NCBI RefSeq assembly: GCF_001465345.1
Contig: NZ_CP013655.1
Coordinates: 3,349,091 to 3,413,090 of the forward strand
Direction: 5' to 3'
DNA from: Enterococcus rotai
Lineage (GTDB): Bacteria > Bacillota > Bacilli > Lactobacillales > Enterococcaceae
Length of the DNA: 64,000 nucleotides
This document shows positions 1 through 7,221 of the stretch, piece after piece. The notes under the pieces are model-generated. The model was given only the letters and a program-made list of their open reading frames with translations. It was not told the DNA's origin and searched no databases. Each line of letters opens with the position of its first letter. The first letter of the stretch is position 1. A program made the translations under genes and the position numbers.

Positions 1-283
1 GGATTTTAACTTTTTGATCGATCACTTTACTTGCCTGTCTTGCCATAATCGTACAAAACCAAGTTAAAAAATAGCTTGGTTCTTTTAATGAGTGAATCGA
101 TTTTATCGACTGGATTGTGGCCTCTTGCATAATATCTAACGCATCTTCCTTATTCCCAATATAGATGTACGCCATTTTATATAGATATTCATGATTTTTC
201 TGTAATAGTTTACCTAATGCTTGGACATCTCCTTTGATCGCTTTTTTGACCAATAAACGTTCTGAATAACTAAACTTCCCCAT
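1..283 (-). CDS. ECF-type RNA polymerase sigma factor, partial
   Basis: The gene reads leftward out of the window, so only its first ~94 codons are visible. They begin MGKFSYSERLLVKKAI after a GGTGAAGAGGTGAGGAA leader. The visible part has the sigma-70 region 2 layout of extracytoplasmic-function sigma factors: a short helix (GDVQALGKLLQ), then NKEDALDIMQEATIQS and the aromatic stretch around SYFLTWFCTIMARQA that contacts the -10 element. Region 4 and any anti-sigma gene lie outside the window. It could be SigV-like (lysozyme/envelope stress), but that cannot be decided from the N-terminal half. Confidence 0.8.
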   Translation of the reverse strand, partial: MGKFSYSERLLVKKAIKGDVQALGKLLQKNHEYLYKMAYIYIGNKEDALDIMQEATIQSIKSIHSLKEPSYFLTWFCTIMARQASKVIDQKVKI

Positions 284-406
284 TTCCTCACCTCTTCACC
301 CTAATAGTGTAAAAAAATTGTATTTAGGTTTCAATAAAAATAAAAAAAGAGCTAAAACTTTCTAAGTTTTAGCCCAGATACTAGAATTACATTAAATGAT
401 ACCCAT

Positions 407-1009
407 TTATTCAATTTCTTTATGATGACGACGAATTCCTGTCATCGTTGTAGGGGTAAATAGCTTAGGATCGATTCTAAGAAGCAATAGCAGCACAACT
501 GATGTTACAATTGCAGTTGCTACCCCACTTAACCCATTCATTACAAATGAAAACAACCATGGATTCATTCCCCAAAGTGCAAAGCTCCCCCAGAAAATCA
601 CGCCGGCTATAAAGTGCCAAATATAACGCATCAGTGTGCCAAAAAATGAAGCATAGATAATGATGCGGCTACTCTTCTTATATTCTTCATTTCGAATTGC
701 TTGTTGCAACTTGTCACTATAAACGCCTGCGACCCCTGCAAAACCAAAAGCTAAAATATACTCAATAATCACTTGGGCTGGCATTAAATAATAGACTTGT
801 GCTAAAGGAAAGTGTAACAATCCCCAAATAAATGCTGAAAAGAAGCCAGCTTTGGTTCCTCTCCGTAAAGCATAAAGCGTGATAGGGATCATCCCTAATG
901 ATATTGAAAAACTACTACCAATATTCGTTGGAATAAAGGACAACACCATTGCAATAGCTGCCACGATCGTTCCTTCGATCCAAACTCGTAACTCTGATGT
1001 TCTTTGCAT
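407..1009 (-). CDS. thiT: ThiT-like thiamine S-component of an ECF transporter
   Basis: A 200-residue, very hydrophobic protein with about six membrane segments, the size and layout of ThiT (YuaJ), the substrate-binding subunit that captures thiamine and docks on the shared EcfAA'T module. The segment VIIEYILAFGFAGVAG has the conserved Glu-Tyr pair of the thiamine pocket. No ATPase or T-component is nearby, as expected for a solitary group II S-component. The start follows GGGAGGA, seven bases upstream of ATG. The TPP riboswitch directly upstream on the same strand strongly supports the function and predicts repression when TPP is plentiful. Confidence 0.9.
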   Translation of the reverse strand: MQRTSELRVWIEGTIVAAIAMVLSFIPTNIGSSFSISLGMIPITLYALRRGTKAGFFSAFIWGLLHFPLAQVYYLMPAQVIIEYILAFGFAGVAGVYSDKLQQAIRNEEYKKSSRIIIYASFFGTLMRYIWHFIAGVIFWGSFALWGMNPWLFSFVMNGLSGVATAIVTSVVLLLLLRIDPKLFTPTTMTGIRRHHKEIE

Positions 1010-1039
1010 AAAAAAATCCTCCCTCTAGAACGACCGATT

Positions 1040-1162
1040 CACAAAGGAGGAGTAAAAGTTGCTATTTACTCCATCACAATTCCTACGCTCGTACTAACGA
1101 ACAGGTTCGAAGGGTTTAGAGTTATTACTCATTCTCAGCCATGGCTCCCCTTTGTGATGGGT
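1040..1162 (-). promoter_or_regulatory. TPP riboswitch (thi box) upstream of thiT
   Basis: On the minus strand the aptamer runs from about 1160 down to 1072, with the conserved CTGAGA near 1138-1133 and GAACCTG near 1105-1099, closed by a helix of complementary ATCACA/TGTGAT ends. Downstream, 1072-1049 forms a GGAGTAAA/TTTTACTCC hairpin followed by CTCCTCC, which is complementary to the GGGAGGA ribosome site of thiT. No U-run follows, so control is probably at translation, by sequestering the ribosome site when TPP is bound (inference). Confidence 0.93.
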
Positions 1163-1311
1163 TCTATTTAATTTTTAGTGGTCATCATTTTCTGACAACA
1201 CTAAAAGAGTAACATGTTGTTCAAAAAAAGTAAAGAAGCGACTTTAATAAAAAAGCGTGAGCTTTCTCTATATCAATACGGTAAAATAGAATTAAACTAA
1301 GGAGGTATCGT

Positions 1312-2403
1312 ATGAAAAAAAAGGTAAAAAAAGTTGGTTCTATTTTGATTTCATTAGGGTTAGGAGGCATAGGTGGCTATTTTGGGGGATATCTAATTGC
1401 AAAAAATAATCTTGATTTATCTGTTTTAGACATACTTATTTTTGTCTTTGCGCTGATTCTTTCTTATATCCTTCATATCATTATCCACGAAGCAGGTCAT
1501 GGCATTTTTGGGAAATTAACTGGTTATAAAATGGTGAGTTACCGAATTTTCTCTTTTATGTGGGTTTGGCAAACGAATGGTGGAGTTGTGTTTAGACGCT
1601 TCAACGTTCCCGGTACCCTTGGACAATGCTTGATGGCACCTCCAACCTATGAAAAGGGGAAGTTTCCTTTTCGCCTATATTTATTAGGTGGTGTTTTAGC
1701 AAATGTGATTATTTCTGGTATCGTTTTGATTTCATTTGGATTTCACTCGCTGATTGCTATGGCATTTATTGTTACTGGGCTGTTTACGGTTCTTACAAAT
1801 GCTATTCCAATGGGATTTAATGATGGTATGAGCTTAAAAACAGCTACCTCTAGTGAAGAACAGCAATATTTATTATACTTACAATTTGAAGTGAACTCTC
1901 TTTTAAATCAAGGCTTTAGTTACATTGAACTACCAAAGGTCTATTTTGAATTAGTTCCAGCTATTCCTAAGCAAACGTATTCTAATGACTACCAACAATT
2001 TTTAAAAATGGCTCGTTTTTCAGAAGAGATGGATTGGAAAAGCTTAAATGAAGCGATGGAATCGTTATGGCATCGTAAAGATGAGTTGATTTCTATCTAT
2101 CAAATTGAAGTGAAAAAAGAGATGATCTTTTCGCTGGCGATTACTAAACCAGACGATTCACGACTGACTGAGTTATGGTCTGATAAAAAAGTACAAATGA
2201 GCTTGAAGCAACCTTTGATGGGGAATAAGCGTATCGAAGCTACCTATTACTATTTTGTAGAAAATGATGTTAAAACAGCTTTAGATTGCTTAAAAAAAGG
2301 GAAATCTTTCGTTAATAAAGCACCGAATCTTGGGGATGCCAAAGCCGAGCTGACGTTAAATGATTGGCTTTACAATGAAATTTTAGCTAATCATAATAAA
2401 TAA
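1312..2403 (+). CDS. M50-like (site-2 protease type) membrane metallopeptidase
   Basis: This 363-residue protein has two N-terminal membrane segments (about 10-30 and 38-57), the zinc motif HEAGH at residues 59-63, and further membrane helices around 120-165 that end in TNAIPMGFNDG. That last stretch resembles the NxxPxxxxDG motif supplying the third zinc ligand in M50 intramembrane proteases. A soluble C-terminal part of about 190 residues has no recognised domain. The start follows AAGGAGG with good spacing. It stands alone between the divergent thiT leader and a terminator. The substrate is unknown; it could cleave membrane-anchored regulators or small peptides. Confidence 0.7.
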   Translation: MKKKVKKVGSILISLGLGGIGGYFGGYLIAKNNLDLSVLDILIFVFALILSYILHIIIHEAGHGIFGKLTGYKMVSYRIFSFMWVWQTNGGVVFRRFNVPGTLGQCLMAPPTYEKGKFPFRLYLLGGVLANVIISGIVLISFGFHSLIAMAFIVTGLFTVLTNAIPMGFNDGMSLKTATSSEEQQYLLYLQFEVNSLLNQGFSYIELPKVYFELVPAIPKQTYSNDYQQFLKMARFSEEMDWKSLNEAMESLWHRKDELISIYQIEVKKEMIFSLAITKPDDSRLTELWSDKKVQMSLKQPLMGNKRIEATYYYFVENDVKTALDCLKKGKSFVNKAPNLGDAKAELTLNDWLYNEILANHNK

Positions 2404-2410
2404 TTTGATC

Positions 2411-2459
2411 AAAAAAAGTGATCAGAGCGATCTTGAAAAATCGTTCTAATCACTTTTTT
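2411..2459 (+). terminator. Rho-independent terminator after the M50-like gene
   Basis: AAAAAAGTGAT and AGAGCGA arms pair with TCGTTCT and ATCACTTTTTT around a short A-rich loop, just after the stop at 2403. It ends in a T-run on the plus strand, and its A-run flank would also let it act on the minus strand. Confidence 0.8.
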
Positions 2460-2507
2460 ATTTAGAGTATATCCAAACTTGTCCTTCATTTAGATATCAA
2501 AGAACGC

Positions 2508-2969
2508 TTAATACTCTCCTTTAATCACAAAGAATGACCCACGAATGGTACCTGCTAATTTTGATTTTTGTCGAGCAAATTTGAATTTCCCTTCAAACTC
2601 AGCTGGAATGTCCATACCATCCGATAATTTAAAGCCAACTGCACGTTTCCCACCTTTTTCAAGGGTATACATAACATTTACCGCTAAGCCATTTTCGTAA
2701 AAAACATAAGCCATCTTGATACCATCGACTTCAAAGCTAGAAACCTCTAATGGTTTATACGGAAAGTTCATCTCACGTTCTGCTAAAATCTTCTCGACCC
2801 AAGCTAAGGTTTCAGGATCATCACTTGCTGGTACAGTTACAAATTCATGTTTGTATTTATTCCAATAATAGCGAGCTTCATTCGCACGTAATCCGGCCAG
2901 TGCAACGGCCACTGGAGACGTTTCAAGACCAACGGTTGATACCTCTTTAAACTCTACTTTATAAGTCAT
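2508..2969 (-). CDS. Conserved-looking protein of unknown function
   Basis: I do not recognise this 153-residue protein. It begins MTYKVEFKEVSTVGLETS, is mixed alpha/beta in appearance with many charged residues, and has no signal peptide, membrane segment or familiar motif. I chose the ATG at 2969 because GAGGAGC lies seven bases upstream. A longer reading from a TTG at 3029 is excluded because that TTG is the -35 box of a perfect promoter. It appears to be transcribed alone, toward the terminator after the M50-like gene. The function is open. Confidence 0.75.
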   Translation of the reverse strand: MTYKVEFKEVSTVGLETSPVAVALAGLRANEARYYWNKYKHEFVTVPASDDPETLAWVEKILAEREMNFPYKPLEVSSFEVDGIKMAYVFYENGLAVNVMYTLEKGGKRAVGFKLSDGMDIPAEFEGKFKFARQKSKLAGTIRGSFFVIKGEY

Positions 2970-3000
2970 TTGGGCTCCTCTTTTCTTCTTGTATAGGCCT

Positions 3001-3029
3001 ATTATAGGGGATGAAGGAATTAGTGACAA
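3001..3029 (-). promoter_or_regulatory. Consensus sigma-A promoter for the unknown 153-aa gene
   Basis: The minus strand shows TTGTCA (3029-3024), a 17-base spacer and TATAAT (3006-3001), with the ATG about 32 bases below the -10. It is a near-perfect housekeeping promoter, implying strong expression. Confidence 0.8.
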
Positions 3030-3189
3030 ACAATAAAGATTAAATGATATTCTTCACAAAAATGTGGGAATTTACTTTCCATTCACTATGATTAGGGTGT
3101 AAAATGATAACCAAGAACTTAATAGATTCAATTCATCTACTATAACTCTAGATAATCTAATACGGTTCTTATTTTAAGGAGGTTTTAAA

Positions 3190-3642
3190 ATGAACATTTT
3201 TTATATTTCAATTTCGGGTAACACTCGTTCATTTGTCCAGCGTTTAGCGACATATGCTACTGATAAATATAATACACAGATCAACATCAAAGAACTCCAT
3301 GAAAATTCAGTTTTTGAAGACGAGCATGCTCCTTTTTTCACTTTTGTCCCAACTTATTTAGATGGCGGGAACGGGGTCGATAATGGTGATACAGAAATAC
3401 TGACTGAAACAATGCGGGAGTATTTAGAGTATCATGGTAACTATCGGTATTGTCTTGGTGTTGTTGGTAGTGGGAATAAGAATTTTAATCATCAATACTG
3501 TTTGACAGCAAAACAATATGCTCAAAAATTCGGCTTTCCTTTTTTAGCAGACTATGAATTACGTGGAACGCAAGAAGATTTAGAGCGTGTTTATACTGTA
3601 ATGGCCGAAACCATTAAAAATCCACCAGTCTCTGATTTATGA
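3190..3642 (+). CDS. nrdI: NrdI-like flavodoxin for class Ib ribonucleotide reductase
   Basis: This 150-residue protein has the NrdI flavodoxin pattern: an N-terminal FMN phosphate loop ISISGNTRSF, a mid segment TFVPTYLDGGNG, and a C-terminal GVVGSGNKNFNHQYC region that forms the second FMN loop. NrdI supplies oxidant to assemble the dimanganese-tyrosyl cofactor of NrdF. Unlike many genomes, nrdE, nrdF and nrdH are not adjacent, so it must serve reductase genes elsewhere. The start follows AAGGAGG and the gene has its own terminator overlapping the stop, so it is a single-gene unit. Confidence 0.88.
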   Translation: MNIFYISISGNTRSFVQRLATYATDKYNTQINIKELHENSVFEDEHAPFFTFVPTYLDGGNGVDNGDTEILTETMREYLEYHGNYRYCLGVVGSGNKNFNHQYCLTAKQYAQKFGFPFLADYELRGTQEDLERVYTVMAETIKNPPVSDL

Positions 3643-3660
3643 GATTGGCGGATTTTTTTT
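3616..3660 (+). terminator. Terminator overlapping the end of nrdI
   Basis: AAAATCCACCAGTCTC pairs imperfectly with GAGATTGGCGGATTTTTTTT; the stem begins inside the last codons of nrdI and ends in an eight-T run. Confidence 0.85.
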
Positions 3661-3828
3661 ATTCTTATTGAACTGGCGCTTTGTTTGATTGTAACCACTT
3701 GCTTCACCAAGATCGATATGATCTAAAATGCCACCACAAAAAAAGAGCAGCATTGTCGTTGTTATGTTTGTAATCGACCGTTTACTTTGATTTGAGTTTA
3801 CCCATCCAATCTTCACGTTAAGCAAGTG

Positions 3829-3864
3829 CAAAAAAGAGAATGTTCTGATCAACATTCTCTTTAA
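3829..3864 (-). terminator. Terminator of the diaminopimelate dehydrogenase gene
   Basis: On the minus strand AAAGAGAATGTT, a six-base loop and AACATTCTCTTTTTT form a perfect 12-bp stem with a T-run, just after the stop at 3880. The DNA between this and nrdI (3661-3828) holds no gene I can support. Confidence 0.85.
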
Positions 3865-3879
3865 ATTCACTGTAAAAAA

Positions 3880-4851
3880 TTACAATAACTCTTTTCTTAA
3901 TTCTTCATCTGTTCGATCAGACAAATATTTAGGGGCAATATCTAAAACAGTATAGGCCCCAAATTGTTTTTCTTTTGCTAACCGAACACAAGCTCTAGCA
4001 TATGCAACTAAGACACTTGCTGTAAATTCTGGATTACTTTCCAGTTGTAAGTTATATTCAATGACTTGTTTCGTATTCTCATGTGTCGTTCCAGTATGCA
4101 AAACAGTCCCTCCATGGGGCATTGCTTTATGATTTTGGTCTAAATCTGCTTGGGAAATAAAATGAACTTCTGTATCATACTCAACAAAGTAATTTGGCAT
4201 TGAAACAATTTCTTCTCGAATTTTTTCTGGATCAAATTCATCCTCTAAAACCACAAAACATTCTCTAAAATGTTTATCCCGAGTGGTTAAAGTTAAGTGT
4301 TCCCCCGCTTTAAGTTTCTCGATCACTTCACTATTAGGAATCGTATATTGCACGGCATCTGCTACGCCTTCGATTCGTCGTAATGCATCAGAATGCCCTT
4401 GGCTAACGCCTTTTCCCCAAAAAGTATTCGTCTCTCCAACTGGCAAAATACTTTGTGCGTATAAACGATTTAAACTAAATAAGCCTGGATCCCATCCCGT
4501 TGAAATAATTGAGGTCGTCTGATTTTCTTTTGCTACGCGATCTACTTTAGCAAAGTGTTCTGGAATCTTCGCGTGCGTGTCAAAACTATCGATTGTATTA
4601 AATAAATGCGTCCATTCTGGTGTTTGCGTTGGTAAATCCGTTGCTGAACCACCGCATAGAATACAAACATCGATCTCCCCTTTTTTATCCTTGAGTTGGT
4701 CCATGGTGAAGGCTTGTGCACCTTCTGTTTGAACCGTCTCTGGCGCTCTTCTTGTATAAACACCTACTAGTTCCATATCTTTTTGTTGTTTTAGTGATCG
4801 TTCAACCCCACGTCCCAGGTTCCCGTACCCGATAATCGCTACTTTGATCAT
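3880..4851 (-). CDS. ddh: meso-Diaminopimelate D-dehydrogenase
   Basis: This 323-residue protein is close to the usual family length. It has the N-terminal Rossmann signature VAIIGYGNLGRGVE and conserved blocks STGWDPGLFSLNR, WGKGVSQGHSDALRRI and PHGGTVLHTG, which identify NADPH-dependent meso-DAP dehydrogenase. The enzyme aminates tetrahydrodipicolinate to meso-DAP in one step (or runs in reverse), bypassing the acylated branch of lysine synthesis. It appears monocistronic, with its own promoter (TTGTCA, 18 bases, TATAAT) and terminator. The gene choice is notable if the host has lysine-type peptidoglycan, because DAP would then be only a lysine precursor or catabolite. Confidence 0.93.
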   Translation of the reverse strand: MIKVAIIGYGNLGRGVERSLKQQKDMELVGVYTRRAPETVQTEGAQAFTMDQLKDKKGEIDVCILCGGSATDLPTQTPEWTHLFNTIDSFDTHAKIPEHFAKVDRVAKENQTTSIISTGWDPGLFSLNRLYAQSILPVGETNTFWGKGVSQGHSDALRRIEGVADAVQYTIPNSEVIEKLKAGEHLTLTTRDKHFRECFVVLEDEFDPEKIREEIVSMPNYFVEYDTEVHFISQADLDQNHKAMPHGGTVLHTGTTHENTKQVIEYNLQLESNPEFTASVLVAYARACVRLAKEKQFGAYTVLDIAPKYLSDRTDEELRKELL

Positions 4852-4880
4852 ACTTACATTCCTCCACTTCTATAAATCAG

Positions 4881-4910
4881 ATTATACCAAAGGAGAAAGT
4901 AGTCTGACAA
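4881..4910 (-). promoter_or_regulatory. Promoter of ddh
   Basis: TTGTCA (4910-4905), 18-base spacer and TATAAT (4886-4881) on the minus strand, about 30 bases above the ATG at 4851. Confidence 0.7.
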
Positions 4911-4945
4911 TCGGAAGTTTAGAAATAGCATTTAACCAACTATCT

Positions 4946-6526
4946 TTACGGTAAATTCAATTGTTGCTTTAATTCTGTTGTCACTTTCTCTTTTTCTTCC
5001 TCTGAAATACTTTGATAGGAGATACCTTCTTCACCTGTATAACCATCTCCAGTAAAACCTTCGCCCTGCATCTGATAACTTTCAATGTTGTTTAAGGCTT
5101 TCTGATAATTTTTCATCAATAAAATCATTTGATCGAGTGTCATATCCGTTTGTCCGTTTTCGCCAATGACATCTAATAATTCTTGATATCGAAGAACACT
5201 CTTCATTGAAGTTAATTCTTTCGTCAGCTGAATCGTGACCTCTCGCTGCCTTTTTTGTCTGCCGTAATCACCTAACGGATCTTCATAGCGCATTCTTGCA
5301 TATTGTAATGTTTCCCAACCGCCTAAATGCTGCTCCCCTTTTGGATAATGAATTCCTTCTGCATCAAACTCAAAATCATTATTGACTGTAACACCGCCAA
5401 CTGCATCACTTAACGCAGCCAAACCATCCATATTGATCACAAAATAATGATTGATTGGGATATCTAAGTAGTGCTCAACAGTCTCGATCATCATTTCGTC
5501 ACCACCAAATGAATGTGCATGATTGATTTTGTCATACACACCGTCTTTTCCAATAATTTCTACATAAGCATCTCTGGGAATACTCGTAATGGTTGTTTTC
5601 TTCAATTGATTATTAACCGTGACAACCATTATCGTATTTGCCCGAAAATCAGTTTTACGCTTTGAATCATTCGCAATTCCTAAAAGTAAAAAGCTCACTG
5701 GCTCACTTTTATCTAATTCCACAGATTTATTTTTTCGATTTAAAGGTTGATAGATCTTATCTGCTGTTTTTTGAACATTATTAAAAACCGTAGCACCATA
5801 AACCGAAGCACCTGCAACGATAAGTAAAAGTAATGTTAAAGAACTTAAAATTGTTTTTTGGATAAAGCGTTTTTTGGAGTCTGGCGTTGCAAATGTTCTA
5901 TTCAGGAAAAATCGTTGAAGACAAACATACGAAAGATTTACCCAAGCATAGCTTAAAAGAAAACCACCAATCACATCACTTGGATAATGTACTCTTAGGT
6001 AGATCCGGCCTAAACCAATCAAAAGAACATAAATAATTAGGATTTTTTTTTCTCTGTTATCATTTAGGGTTTGCCTAGAGTAAATGGTTTTGACACTCAA
6101 AATAAGCGAACAAGCCAAACACATTGCTAAAAGTGAATGTCCACTAGGAAAGCTATAAGACGTTTTTTCCACTAATTGTGCAACATCAGGTCTTGTCCGT
6201 GCAACGAAATGCTTCAGCACAAATCCTAATGCACTAACGACTAAAACATTGCTACTCATCCAGACTGCCAACAATTTATGCTTATTTCGCCACAACCCAA
6301 ATGAAACCAGTAAACTTATGATAAAAACTGGAATGATCGTAGCAGTCTTAGCAATCAACGCCACAACATTCGTGATAAGCCCATTAGGCTTCCAATCAAA
6401 TCGATAGATTGCTGAATCTAAATCGTGAAACCACTGAACATTCCTGACAACTAAAAAAGTTAGCGCTGTAAACAATATGATACTTAAAACAGCTGGCGTG
6501 AATTTCTTTTCTTTCAACGTATTCAT
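4946..6526 (-). CDS. PAP2 phosphatase fused to a LytR-CpsA-Psr (LCP) domain
   Basis: This 526-residue membrane protein joins two envelope enzymes. Residues ~10-205 form a multi-spanning PAP2 lipid-phosphate phosphatase with all three motifs: KHFVARTRP (105-113), PSGH (127-130) and RVHYPSD (178-184). A further membrane helix near 225-245 leads to an extracellular LCP domain (~275-440) with FLLLGIANDS, the SIPRDAYV block and YARMRYEDPLGDYGRQKRQ, the Arg/Asp residues that hold the polyprenyl pyrophosphate. LCP enzymes attach glycopolymers to peptidoglycan and release undecaprenyl phosphates; the PAP2 part could recycle that lipid carrier in cis (inference). Its ribosome site is weak (GAAGGG). 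An M-box riboswitch with terminator lies 220 bases upstream on the same strand. Confidence 0.88.
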   Translation of the reverse strand: MNTLKEKKFTPAVLSIILFTALTFLVVRNVQWFHDLDSAIYRFDWKPNGLITNVVALIAKTATIIPVFIISLLVSFGLWRNKHKLLAVWMSSNVLVVSALGFVLKHFVARTRPDVAQLVEKTSYSFPSGHSLLAMCLACSLILSVKTIYSRQTLNDNREKKILIIYVLLIGLGRIYLRVHYPSDVIGGFLLSYAWVNLSYVCLQRFFLNRTFATPDSKKRFIQKTILSSLTLLLLIVAGASVYGATVFNNVQKTADKIYQPLNRKNKSVELDKSEPVSFLLLGIANDSKRKTDFRANTIMVVTVNNQLKKTTITSIPRDAYVEIIGKDGVYDKINHAHSFGGDEMMIETVEHYLDIPINHYFVINMDGLAALSDAVGGVTVNNDFEFDAEGIHYPKGEQHLGGWETLQYARMRYEDPLGDYGRQKRQREVTIQLTKELTSMKSVLRYQELLDVIGENGQTDMTLDQMILLMKNYQKALNNIESYQMQGEGFTGDGYTGEEGISYQSISEEEKEKVTTELKQQLNLP

Positions 6527-6742
6527 GTAATAAATCCCTTCATTTTCATAATCAAGCTGGTCGTTGGCTCAAAGTTATTCCTTCCCCCCTTAGAGCAAAG
6601 AAAAAACCACTAAACTCACGCTCCTAAGTAAAATAGCAGCGAAACATCTAGCGGTCATTTCCGTCAAACTACACTCCTAAAATACACAAGCAGGTACTAC
6701 GACGGTAAAAATGAAGTAAACAGGCAAGCCATTTACTCAACT
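6527..6742. other. Leader region between M-box terminator and PAP2-LCP gene
   Basis: About 215 bases on the minus strand with no gene I can support. The longest reading is an 11-codon ATG frame (MACLFTSFLPS) near 6732-6697 without a convincing ribosome site. A run of five to six G (minus strand) at ~6590 is not followed by a usable start. Confidence 0.5.
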
Positions 6743-6944
6743 AAAAAAAGCCAAACATTTTTTTCCTAGACGTTTGACTTTTAATCAATCTCATCGTCTG
6801 AGTTTTAGCACTATACAACGTAAAGAAGATCTCTTAGCTATTTTATGAAAAGCCTTAATTCGACAATTCCTGTTTTACACATTGGCGTCTTTCGACGTTT
6901 CTGCGCAATAGCCTGTGTTTGTATAGGAGCCTCACCTAACAAGG
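6743..6944 (-). promoter_or_regulatory. M-box (ykoK) Mg2+ riboswitch with terminator, upstream of PAP2-LCP
   Basis: The minus strand from 6944 to ~6792 carries the M-box signature: TTAGGTGAGGCTCCTATAC, then an internal core with GACGCCAATG, then GAATTGTCGAATTAAGGC and the closing CGTTGTATAGTGCTAAAAC. Most of this stretch is close in sequence to the copy at 59683-59837 above mgtC, which confirms the call. It is followed by an intrinsic terminator (6783-6743): AAAGTCAAACG pairs with TGTTTGGCTTTTTTT. The expected logic is transcription stop at high Mg2+. The next gene on this strand is the PAP2-LCP fusion, 220 bases on. Confidence 0.9.
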
Positions 6945-7130
6945 TTATTTTTCTATTTATTTTTTTAAATAATAACGCTAGCATAAAACTTTTTCAAGTT
7001 GTTTTATGACTCTTTAACTTTTCTTAATTTAAAATCAATTATTTTAAACTGACAAACAGTTATCATCTTTCTCCAACTATAAGAGATAGCTGTCGTTAGG
7101 CTTTAACTATTTAAACACTTCCAGCAACGA
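6945..7130. other. Intergenic region between M-box and ABC operon
   Basis: A+T-rich DNA that should hold the promoter for the M-box transcript. On the minus strand a TTAAATAGTTAAAG...TATAGT arrangement around 7115-7075 is suggestive but not clear enough to call. No gene is seen. Confidence 0.35.
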
Positions 7131-7174
7131 AAAAAAGCTAGAAAAGACTAACTACGCCTTTTCTAACTTTTTTT
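7131..7174 (-). terminator. Terminator of the MarR-ABC operon
   Basis: On the minus strand TTAGAAAAG and CTTTTCTAGC pair around a nine-base loop and run into TTTTTT, about 50 bases after the stop of the second ABC gene. Confidence 0.75.
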
Positions 7175-7221
7175 ATAAGACAATCGAATTTCGCTTAACT
7201 TAAATGACTAAATTACTTTGC

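Noticed and set aside
2508-3029. Longer 173-codon start for the unknown 153-aa gene
   Set aside because: The TTG start at 3029 is the -35 element of a consensus promoter and the ATG at 2969 has a proper ribosome site.
3637-3870. 77-codon minus-strand frame between nrdI and ddh
   Set aside because: It runs through two terminator hairpins, has no ribosome site and shows no recognisable protein pattern.
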